Of a stretch of 64,000 bases of DNA, positions 53,770 through 62,000 are shown piece after piece; position 1 is the first letter of the stretch; every line of letters starts with the position of its first letter. Location of the stretch: positions 62,001 to 126,000 of the forward strand of contig CAKUMB010000003.1 in assembly GCA_934667475.1 (NCBI GenBank). Direction: 5' to 3'. The notes beneath the pieces are model-generated. The model worked only from the letters and a program-made list of their open reading frames with translations. It did not search any database and was not told the origin of the DNA. Source of the stretch: an uncultured Muribaculaceae bacterium. GTDB lineage: Bacteria; Bacteroidota; Bacteroidia; Bacteroidales; Muribaculaceae. Made by a program: the position numbers and the translations under genes.

Positions 53770-54588
53770 ATGAAGAAAGCATTATCACTACTACTATTTG
53801 CAGTGCTGGCCCTGGTGGGGCTTGGCAGCTGCGGCGATGATGAACCCGATGTGAACAACCGCAAAGTGAACGCCACGGCGCAGTCGCTGGTGCACGTGCT
53901 CAACGGCCAGGACGGCACAGGCAGCATGGCCAGCGGCGAAACCCGCATAACCATCAACCGCGGCACCATGACCACCGAGCTCACCACCACATTCACCATT
54001 GGCGGCGAGGCGCAGCAAGTGTCGCTGCAGGGCCTGGCCACCACAGCCGACACCGAGCGCGGCACATTCACATTCACTGCTGCCAGCGCCTCGGCAGGCG
54101 GCCACACCATCACCGGCCTCACAGGCACCTACAACTACTATCTGGACATGATCACGGTGAGCTACACCGTCGACGGCCGCTATCAGGTGAACGCCACCCC
54201 CAGCGAGTTCAGCTACACGTTCACCGCCACCGAGTCGAAGTGCGACACGGACACGTTTAATTATCACAACATGCTCTATACCATAGCCATCGACCCCGCC
54301 ACCATGAAGGCCTCGCTGAAATTGGGCGCAGTGCGCCTCAACGACAAGCTGGGCCAGATTGAGCATCTCGACTACAAGGGACTGAACGTGACAGTGAACG
54401 GCAACGGATATGAAATCGCGGCCACCAACTGCCCCACAGTGACCGACATAAAGAGTCCGCTGAACTATATGCTCAACAGCGCCAAGGCGCAAGTGTATGT
54501 GGCCAACGGCTCGTTTAGCGGCACATTCAGCCTGCCGGGCTACACCCTGACGGCAAGCGGCACCGAAACCAAACCCGAAGACAAATAA
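53770..54588 (+). CDS. surface lipoprotein of unknown function, member 2
   Basis: A 272-residue lipoprotein with lipobox LVGLGSC and acidic CGDDEPDV after it. The mature part is Thr- and Gly-rich beta structure (TTFTIGGEAQQVSLQGLATT, TYNYYLDMITVSYTVDGRY, LKLGAVRLNDKLGQIEHLDY). No enzyme motif. 34 bases ahead of member 3, so both share a transcript. Its middle ordering (early sheet, then a YTVDG strand, then a MKASLKLGAVRL strand) matches member 3. Confidence 0.7.
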   Translation: MKKALSLLLFAVLALVGLGSCGDDEPDVNNRKVNATAQSLVHVLNGQDGTGSMASGETRITINRGTMTTELTTTFTIGGEAQQVSLQGLATTADTERGTFTFTAASASAGGHTITGLTGTYNYYLDMITVSYTVDGRYQVNATPSEFSYTFTATESKCDTDTFNYHNMLYTIAIDPATMKASLKLGAVRLNDKLGQIEHLDYKGLNVTVNGNGYEIAATNCPTVTDIKSPLNYMLNSAKAQVYVANGSFSGTFSLPGYTLTASGTETKPEDK

Positions 54589-54621
54589 CTCTAAAAACAT
54601 ATCAACGAAAAAAAGAACAAA

Positions 54622-55422
54622 ATGAAAAAGATTCTCATTCCATTCATTGCGCTGGTGCTGGCACTGGCCACAGCGTCGTGCATCGGCAACGACGAGCCCA
54701 CCAACTCGTTTACGCAAGTGGTGAAGATGTATAACCGCGCCATTGGCGACAACATCGACGGATGTCTGTTCTCGACCTCCACCACACAGATTGCCATCGA
54801 CATGAATGCGGCCACAATAAGCCTCTCGACCAGCGCGCGCATCAACGACCGCCAGAGGCCGAGCTTCAAGGTGGAGGTGCTGAAGATGACCACCCAGTCG
54901 GCCGGCCTCTACACCTTTAGCGCAAGCAACGTGAAATGCGACAACGGCAGCGTGGTGACCAACCTGCAGGGCACGTTTGACATGAACGCCGGCGTGATGT
55001 ATCTGCAATACCTCGTCGATGGCGAAACCACGGTATACTCCACATCGCTGCTGGCCTATGCCTACACCAACCTCTCGTCGAGCAAAGACGGCGGCGTGCC
55101 GCAAACCTTCAGCAACTCGATGATGATATTCCGCCTCGACTCAAAAGACAGCACCAAGGCCACACTTGAGGTGCGCAACCTGCAGCTGAGCGCTACCGAC
55201 CCCGGTGTTGATGCCGCCACCTACGACACCGTGAGCGTGAAAGTGACCGACGACGGCTATATGCTCACCGCCGACCGCCTGAAGAGCAACACCTACGGTT
55301 CAACCTACGACATGACTGACTTCAACGGCGTGGTTTCCAACCAAGGCCGCGTGCTCAACGTCACCTTCAAGTGCAAGGGCTATGACGTGAAGTATCACGG
55401 CTCGATGTTTAAGGAAGACTAA
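54622..55422 (+). CDS. surface lipoprotein of unknown function, member 3
   Basis: A 266-residue lipoprotein, lipobox LALATASC followed by CIGNDEPTN. Beta-rich, with GVMYLQYLVDGETTVYSTSL and KATLEVRNLQLSATDPG matching the corresponding strands of member 2, so they look like ancient duplicates. No enzyme motif. Unknown role; a surface ligand carrier or receptor partner is possible. Followed by the terminator at 55445. Confidence 0.7.
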   Translation: MKKILIPFIALVLALATASCIGNDEPTNSFTQVVKMYNRAIGDNIDGCLFSTSTTQIAIDMNAATISLSTSARINDRQRPSFKVEVLKMTTQSAGLYTFSASNVKCDNGSVVTNLQGTFDMNAGVMYLQYLVDGETTVYSTSLLAYAYTNLSSSKDGGVPQTFSNSMMIFRLDSKDSTKATLEVRNLQLSATDPGVDAATYDTVSVKVTDDGYMLTADRLKSNTYGSTYDMTDFNGVVSNQGRVLNVTFKCKGYDVKYHGSMFKED

Positions 55423-55444
55423 CCGCAAGACAGCTTGCACATAG

Positions 55445-55492
55445 GCGCAGCCGCCCCACCCGCTTCAGCGGCAGGGCGGCTGCGCTGTTTTT
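55445..55492 (+). terminator. terminator after lipoprotein 3
   Basis: Perfect 12-base GC-rich stem (55445-55456 with 55474-55485) followed by TGTTTTT. Confidence 0.85.
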
Positions 55493-55514
55493 CATATCAC
55501 CAAGCCACCATCTA

Positions 55515-55538
55515 TTAAACGACAATAGAGACAATTAC
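55515..55538 (+). repeat. direct repeat flanking serpin 2 (left copy)
   Basis: The first 20 bases (55515-55534) match 57058-57077 with one difference, in the run ATTAAACGACAATAG then GGACAAT or AGACAAT. The right copy lies within the terminator stem after serpin 2. Confidence 0.6.
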
Positions 55539-55567
55539 AGACAATGCAAAAAAAGTTGCGTAACCTA

Positions 55568-55598
55568 TTGATTTTAACATTTAAACATCTTAACTTTG
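55568..55598 (+). promoter_or_regulatory. serpin 2 promoter, duplicate of the serpin 1 promoter
   Basis: TTG at 55568-55570 and TAACTTTG at 55591-55598, 20 bases apart; surrounding bases 55551-55651 copy the serpin 1 upstream region with few changes. Confidence 0.7.
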
Positions 55599-55648
55599 GA
55601 GCACTAAAAACCTTGACAACAAAAATAATCATTAAAACCCAATTGATT

Positions 55649-55759
55649 ATGAAGAATTACATTTCAACACTATTTGCCGCAGCAATTGGCATAGTGTGCT
55701 TCAGTTCGTGCAGCTATGACCAAAGTGCAGAGCCGGCTATGGCGGCTTTGTGCTTGTGA
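55649..55759 (+). pseudogene. 36-codon lipoprotein leader remnant
   Basis: A short reading frame directly after the duplicated promoter, in the place where serpin 1 begins. It codes a lipoprotein signal (MKNYISTLFAAAIGIVCFSS, then C at 21) and 16 further residues, then stops. The real serpin 2 start lies 53 bases later with its own signal peptide. It is likely a decayed duplicate of a lipoprotein 5' end; a small secreted lipopeptide is the alternative. Confidence 0.5.
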
Positions 55760-55811
55760 GCGCAACATATATTTCAAAGAAATAATTAATTACTATATGA
55801 TGCTACACATT

Positions 55812-57038
55812 ATGAAAATTTACAAGATTTTTGTGGCTGCGACTTTGGCCATTATAGCTCTAACGGCTTGCAATAATGATGACAATGGACCAAAATATAA
55901 ACCGCGCGCCAATATTCAACTCACCCAGGAGCAGAAAATGATTGCCGAAAGCGGCAATGAGTTTGCCGTGAATGCATTTAAGGCAATCAACAGCAACGAC
56001 AGCAACGTGCTGATTTCGCCATACGGGATGCAGCTGACCCTTGCCATGATGGCTAATGGAGCCAAAGGCGAGACGCTGGACGAAATCACCAGCGCCATGC
56101 ACACAGGGGCTGCAACTGCAGCCGACCTCAACGCCTACTACAAGACTCTGACCAAAGCCCTCGTTGATGCTGACGACCGTGTGGCCGTCAACTTCTTGAG
56201 CGCATTCTGGTATGCCAAGGAACTCTCGGCTACCCCCAACTTCACCGCTGCTCTAAGCGATGCCTATGGCGCGACATCATCGGCCATTGATTTCTCGAGC
56301 CCCGACGCACTGAGCACCATCAACGGATGGGTGAGCAACGCCACAGGCGGCAAAGTGAGCAAACTGTTCAGCCACCTGTCGCCCAAGACCCAAGCTTGCC
56401 TTGCAAACGCCATGACGTTTCACGGAAGATGGAGTCAAACCCTGCTTGCTTTCAACAACGTTGACAATTACTTCACCAACAACAAAGGCGAGAAGGAGAA
56501 GTGCATAATGTTTGGTTATTGGCAAACGGATGCAAGCATCGCACAAGGCGATGATGCCGACATGCTTGAGCTTGAGTATGGCAACGGCTCGTTTGTGATG
56601 GACGTGATTGCGCCAAAAGACAGCAGCAAAATCAATGAGTATGTGGCCGGGCTATCAATGCAAAAGATAAATGCACTTGTCACCAACTTGAGAAGTTGCG
56701 TGGTAAACTTAGAAATGCCAAAATTTGAGGCCACATATAGCAACAATTTGATGGACACATTCAAAGCTCTTGGGGTGAACAAAATTTTTAGCGGCGGCGA
56801 CCTAAGCGGCATTGCCAACACCGATATGCAAATAACGCAATACTTGCAGCAAATGCGCATCAATGTTGATGAGGAGGGCACTAAAATAACCGTTTCCACA
56901 GGATGGAGCGGAGATCCAACCGCCACGATCGGCAGCCGTTGCTTCATCAACAGCCCGTTTGTGTATATGATTCGCGAGCGGTCGACGGGCGTGATTCTTG
57001 CCATCGGCAAGGTGCAGACCATGGCTGGAATGCAGTGA
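55812..57038 (+). CDS. serpin-family surface lipoprotein, copy 2
   Basis: A 408-residue paralog of the protein at 49054-50292, with lipobox IIALTAC and CNNDDNG. Long identical stretches remain (RANIQLTQEQ, SGNEFAVNAFKAIN, DADMLELEYGNGSFVMDVI, ILAIGKVQTMAGMQ). The inhibitory loop differs: VDEEGTKITVSTGWSGDPT in place of VDEEGTKVASVTASSGEIT. The residues at the hinge are larger and include Trp, so its target protease, or its ability to inhibit, must differ. ATG 55812 was chosen for its compact signal peptide; 55797 is also possible. Confidence 0.92.
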   Translation: MKIYKIFVAATLAIIALTACNNDDNGPKYKPRANIQLTQEQKMIAESGNEFAVNAFKAINSNDSNVLISPYGMQLTLAMMANGAKGETLDEITSAMHTGAATAADLNAYYKTLTKALVDADDRVAVNFLSAFWYAKELSATPNFTAALSDAYGATSSAIDFSSPDALSTINGWVSNATGGKVSKLFSHLSPKTQACLANAMTFHGRWSQTLLAFNNVDNYFTNNKGEKEKCIMFGYWQTDASIAQGDDADMLELEYGNGSFVMDVIAPKDSSKINEYVAGLSMQKINALVTNLRSCVVNLEMPKFEATYSNNLMDTFKALGVNKIFSGGDLSGIANTDMQITQYLQQMRINVDEEGTKITVSTGWSGDPTATIGSRCFINSPFVYMIRERSTGVILAIGKVQTMAGMQ

Positions 57039-57065
57039 CGCCAGCAGCACACTCATAATTAAACG

Positions 57066-57132
57066 ACAATAGGGACAATGGATATGGGGGCGACTTAACG
57101 CCGCGGGCCATTGTCCCTATTGTTGTTTTTTT
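57066..57132 (+). terminator. terminator after serpin 2
   Basis: Perfect 16-base stem (57066-57081 with 57108-57123) followed by a long T-run to 57132. Confidence 0.9.
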
Positions 57133-57233
57133 GCCAGTGAGCTTCCTTTTTGGGTAGCTGGGCGGCGGCAGTGTATTAAAAAAAAAGAAAAAGGAGGCTT
57201 GACGCGGCCAACATAGCCGGGGTTTGGGAAAAA

Positions 57234-57830
57234 ATGGATAACTTTACCAAGAATTTACCAACACAGCTAATGAGTTCAAAATACACATACGACGAATCGG
57301 AAATCATAGAGCAGCTGCACAGCCAGGACACCTGCCGCGCAGCGTTTGCCCGCGTGATAGAGCACTACTCACAGCCGCTCTACTGGCAAATTCGCCGCAT
57401 GGTGATAGACCACGACGACGCCAACGACGTGCTGCAGAACACGTTTATCAAGGCGTGGACCAACATCGACAACTTCCGCGGCGACGCCAAGCTGTCGACA
57501 TGGCTCTACAAGATAGCCATCAACGAGTCGATAACGTTTATCAACAAGAAGAAGGCGGTGAACAAGGTGTCGATTGACGACGACGATAGCACGCTTGCCA
57601 ACAGCCTTGAGGCCGACCAGTGGTTTGACGGAGACGAGGCGCAAATCGAGTTGCAGAAGGCCATTGCCTCGCTGCCCGACAAGCAGCGGCTGGTGTTTAA
57701 CATGCGCTACTACGACGAAATGAAGTATGACGACATGAGCGAAATACTGGGCACTTCGGTGGGCGCGCTCAAGGCCAGCTATCACCACGCAATCAAAAAA
57801 ATCGAGAGTTTTTTCGGCAAGGGCGATTAA
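57234..57830 (+). CDS. ECF-type RNA polymerase sigma factor
   Basis: A 198-residue sigma-70 family protein. Region 2 is DDANDVLQNTFIKAWTNIDN with the core-binding FRGDAKLSTWLYKIAINESI; region 4 is LPDKQRLVFNMRYYDEMKYD and the helix-turn-helix SEILGTSVGALKASYHHAIK. No FecR-type anti-sigma gene follows; instead a one-pass membrane protein comes 33 bases later. Likely controls an envelope stress or surface regulon that may include the genes after it. Confidence 0.92.
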   Translation: MDNFTKNLPTQLMSSKYTYDESEIIEQLHSQDTCRAAFARVIEHYSQPLYWQIRRMVIDHDDANDVLQNTFIKAWTNIDNFRGDAKLSTWLYKIAINESITFINKKKAVNKVSIDDDDSTLANSLEADQWFDGDEAQIELQKAIASLPDKQRLVFNMRYYDEMKYDDMSEILGTSVGALKASYHHAIKKIESFFGKGD

Positions 57831-57863
57831 ACCTTCACCCGCCATTAAAGTCAAAAGTGCGAA

Positions 57864-58262
57864 ATGAAAGAAGAAAACTCATACATATTAACAAAATTGG
57901 GGAAAGACCCGGGATTTAAGGTTCCGGAGCACTACTTCGACGATTTCAACAAGCGCATGGCCGAGAGCCTGCCCGAGGTGAAAATCACTCCGGTGGACGC
58001 CCGTCCGTCGATGTGGGTGCGCGTGCGCCCTTACGTCTACATGGCGGCAATGTTTGCTGGCATCTGGTACATGATGAAGATGTTTAACAACTTAAACGGC
58101 GAAAGCAGCCGCCAGCAGCAAGCCTGCCAAATTTCGGCCGGTGTGCAAAACGAGCGCAATGCCGACGAGGTGATTATGCAAGGCGACGTGAGCGACTTCG
58201 ACATCACCACCTATGAGGACAGCGTGGCCGCAGGCGACAGCGCCAGCGAGCCCGTGCGCTAA
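57864..58262 (+). CDS. single-pass membrane protein, candidate anti-sigma factor
   Basis: A 132-residue protein with an N-terminal cytoplasmic stretch of about 55 residues (GFKVPEHYFDDFNKRMAESL), one membrane segment (YVYMAAMFAGIWYMMKMF) and an acidic outer tail. Genes of this build usually follow sigma factors in Bacteroidetes. The topology fits an anti-sigma factor, but there is no zinc-binding HxxxCxxC motif. Confidence 0.7.
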   Translation: MKEENSYILTKLGKDPGFKVPEHYFDDFNKRMAESLPEVKITPVDARPSMWVRVRPYVYMAAMFAGIWYMMKMFNNLNGESSRQQQACQISAGVQNERNADEVIMQGDVSDFDITTYEDSVAAGDSASEPVR

Positions 58263-58382
58263 CCGAAACGCGCAATATGTGTGCCCCCCAACAGAGAGAA
58301 TTGCCAACGCCGGCAGAGCCACGGCAGCAATCGTGGCTGCTGGCAAGTGAATAAAAACCAAGGAAGACAGGACTGACACAAA

Positions 58383-58850
58383 ATGAGAATATCAAGACTT
58401 TGCATAGCGGTGGCAGCCGCAGCCTTACTCACACCGCAAGCGGCAACGCTGAGCGCACAAGCGCAGCAGCGCAGCGGTTGGGCCACCAGGATGCTCAACT
58501 ACAAGCACCAGCTGATTATCGACAAGCTGGGCATGACCAAGGCCCAGGAGCAGCGGTTCATGCCACTGTATGAGGCCATGGAGCGCGAGATTTACAAGGC
58601 CAACAGCGACGCGCGCGCCCTTGCAAAGAAGGTGGAAGCCACAGCACGGCCCACCGACGAGCAGTATGCCCAAGCCGCCGAGGCGCTGTCGAAGGCAAGA
58701 CTCATCGAGGGGCAGATAGAAGCCCGATATTTCGACAAGTTTGAGCAGATTCTAAGCAAAAAGCAGTTGTTTCTGCTCAAGCAGGCCGAGATAAGCTTCA
58801 CGCGCAACATGCTGTCGCGCGGCAAAAACGCCGTGAAGAAAAGCCGATGA
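58383..58850 (+). CDS. periplasmic Spy/CpxP-like helical protein
   Basis: A 155-residue exported protein (signal peptide to about AQAQ), then all-helix: HQLIIDKLGMTKAQEQRFMP, YEAMEREIYKANSDARALAK, ARYFDKFEQILSKKQLFLLK. LGMTKAQEQRF is like the LTxxQ repeats of Spy and CpxP chaperones or stress sensors. It is in the sigma factor operon, so it may act in the same envelope response. Confidence 0.65.
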   Translation: MRISRLCIAVAAAALLTPQAATLSAQAQQRSGWATRMLNYKHQLIIDKLGMTKAQEQRFMPLYEAMEREIYKANSDARALAKKVEATARPTDEQYAQAAEALSKARLIEGQIEARYFDKFEQILSKKQLFLLKQAEISFTRNMLSRGKNAVKKSR

Positions 58851-58952
58851 AGCGCTGCAAGCCAAGTTAACCACTAACAAAAAAAGACGACACCGCAGCA
58901 CAGAGCAAAAGACCCATTTCCACACATAAATACACAATATCGAAAAAAGCGA

Positions 58953-59042
58953 TCCCATAACATTTTTGCATGCAGTATTCAAGGGTGTTATGGGATTATA
59001 TTATATCTGTGGCTGCCTGCAGGCTATTGGCAGGCAGCCACA
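58953..59042 (+). other. two hairpins ahead of the macroglobulin gene
   Basis: Stem 1 has ten-base arms at 58953-58962 and 58986-58995; stem 2 has perfect 13-base arms at 59008-59020 and 59030-59042. Neither has a T-run on the plus strand after it. They lie in the 239-base gap before the gene at 59090, in which no TAnnTTTG promoter was found, so they may be processing or regulatory structures. Confidence 0.5.
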
Positions 59043-59089
59043 AAAAGGGAACTAAACGCATTTAACACAGACAACACAACAGCAATACT

Positions 59090-62000
59090 ATGCGAAAGGA
59101 ATCAGGAATAATAATAGCGGCGGCGCTGGCCTCGATCGGTGCCACTACCGGAGCATCGGCAAAAACGCCCGACTTCAACTACCCGAAAACGGTGAGCGCC
59201 ACAGCCGAGACCGACCTGCAAAGCGCACTGAAGTCGAACGACGGCAAAAAGATGGTCGACGCCATGGTGCGCTACTCAATTGCGCAAAGCATCATATCGT
59301 CGGACAACATAGCCGGCATCATGAACCGTATCGACTCGGTGAAGAACCAGGAGCGGCGGCCAGAATACCGGTCGATGCTATACTATTTTAAGGCCATAAT
59401 GCTTAAGCATTATGGCCAGATGCATGGTTTGCGCACCAAAGGCGTGGAGGGTGCACGCCCGGCCGACTACAGCGAGTGGAGCCGCGAGCAGCTGCTTGCT
59501 GCCGCCGACAGCCTGATTGAGGAGTCGGTGGCCAACGAAGCCGCACTCAGGGGCCACACGCTGGAGGAGTTTGGCACGCTCATAGCCGACAACACCCCCG
59601 AGTCGCGCCTCTACTGCCCCACCCTGCTCGACTTTATGCTGCTGCAAGGCATGCAGGCGGCCAGCAACAAGCAACTGAAAAACAAACTGAAGGACAAGCT
59701 CATAAGCAACAACCCGGCAAACTCGGCCCTGGGCATGGACATGCGGCTGCTGGGCGCCGACAACGACAAAGCCATGGAACTGTGGCGCAGCAACAAAGAG
59801 TCGGAATTCAGCGCACTGGCGCTGCTCCAGTACAAAGGCATCGACAACAAAGCCATCTATGGGGCCTTGCAGGAATATGCCCGCAGTTTTCCCGAGTCGC
59901 GCTACATCAACGGCATTAAAAACCGCATAACACAGCTTGAGACAAAGAAACTCAACATCAGCTACGCCTGCGAACTGACGCCAACCGACACCGTGAAAGT
60001 GAAGGTAGAGCTCAGCAACCTCAAGGACTTTAAGCTGAACGTGTATAGCGTGCCAGCGAAAAAGGGCGACCGATATGGAAACCTGAAACGCAGCGAACTG
60101 AAGCTGGTGGGCAGCACCAGTCACAGCGGTCACGGCGGCACGGTGCCATTCGATGACACGGTGACGGTGCAACTGCCACCGCTGCCCTACGGAATTTATG
60201 TCATTGCCCCGGAATTTGAGCAAAACGGAAAGCTGGTTGAACGCAACGATATGCAGCGCGCGCTGCTGCGCGTGCACAACATAGCGGTGATGAAGTTCAA
60301 TCGCAGCAGCAAAGGCGGCAACACACTGGTGACTGCCGACCTGAAGACAGGAGCACCCATAAAAGGTGTGAAGGTGAATAGCAAGAAGAACACACTTGGC
60401 ACCACCGACGGCAACGGCGTGCTGCACCTGGACAAATTGCAGAACACCGGCAGTTGGGTGACCCTGAGCGCCATCAAGGGCGATGACAAATTTTCGCCTG
60501 AATTCAGCGTCTATCGCGGCTACACCAACGCCTACACCACTAAGGACGCCAGTCTGTTTACCGACCTGGCCATATACCGTCCCGGCGAAAAAATTAAATA
60601 CAGCGGCATTGTGTACTGGGCCGACCAGCAAAGCCGCCGCCCGTGCGAGGGCGAACGCGTGACCGTGGCGCTATGCGACCCCAACGGCAAGGAGGTGGCC
60701 CGCGACAGCAGCCTGGTGACCGATGCCTACGGCCGCATAGAGGGCACATTCGACGTGCCCACCGACCGCACAATGGGCACATACCGGCTTGAAATGCTGC
60801 GGCATGGCGGCATCGTGATTCGACGAGCGTCGGTGCAGGTAAATGAATACAAGGCACCAACGTTTGCCGTGGAACTGAAAGACGCCAAACCGTCGTATAA
60901 CAAGGGACTGCCCGTAGCCATCAAAGGCGAGGCCAAGACCTACTCGGGCATGGCCGTGGCCAATGCCAAAGTGAGCGTGAAGCTGTATCGCAGCGAATGG
61001 TCGTGGTGGTGGCGCGGCGGCTCGGACGAAGGCGACTTGGTGGGCGACACCACAGTCATTACCGACGAGAACGGGCAGTTTGCCATTGAATATCCTGCCA
61101 TCACATTTACCCCCAGCAGTGACAACAGCGACGAGGCGGAGTGGATGCGCCCGTTCTACAGCTACAGTCTTAAGGCAGAATGCACCGATGCGGCAGGCGA
61201 AACGCAGCGCGCCGACGCAAGCTTTGTGATAGGCAGCAAGCGCAGCGTGAGCCTGAAAGACGACCACGCCGACCTTGATGCCAGCAAGCCTGTGAAACTG
61301 CCAGCCACCTACAACTCTACCGTAGAGGGCGACACCCACGCGCAGTGCCTCTACAAGCTTGTGACCACCAACGACGAAAGCAAGACGGTGGCCACTGGCA
61401 ACTTCGACTCGGCCAATCCGGTGATTGACCTCACCAAAGTGCCATCGGGACGATACAAGCTGCTGCTGAGCGTGCTGGCCGACACCATGGCCGAGCCGAG
61501 CGAAGCCACGGTGACGCTGTTCCGCCTCACCGACAGCAAGGCCCCTGTGGACAACTGCCAGCTGTGGACGGCCCAGGCCGCCAGTAGCGTCGACGACGCC
61601 GACGTGGCGCACATCACCATAGGCACCTCGGTGCCGCAAAGCCACATCTACTATGTGGCCAGCGACCGCACAGGCGAGGTGGCCCGCGGATGGCTGCACT
61701 ACAAGCCCGGCATGCACGAGCTGAAACTGCAAATTCCGGCCAAGGAAAACAACATTCTAAAGGTGTGCCTGGCATCGGTGTATGGCGGCGAGGTGACACA
61801 GCGCACGCTGCAATTTGAGTCGAAGGCACACGCCCACACCACACAACTGAAGGTGAGCAGCTTCCGCGACCGCATAGTGCCAGGAGCGCCCGAGAAGTGG
61901 CAGTTCAAGCTGGTGGACAACAACGGCAAGCCAGTGGCCGGCGCACTGATGCTTGAAGTGATTGACAAGGCCATTAACAGCCTCAACCCCAACGAGTGGT

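Noticed and set aside
53794..55104. A 436-codon minus-strand frame across lipoproteins 2 and 3
   Set aside because: It spans the gap between two real genes on the other strand and codes a Val/Gly/His-rich product without motifs.
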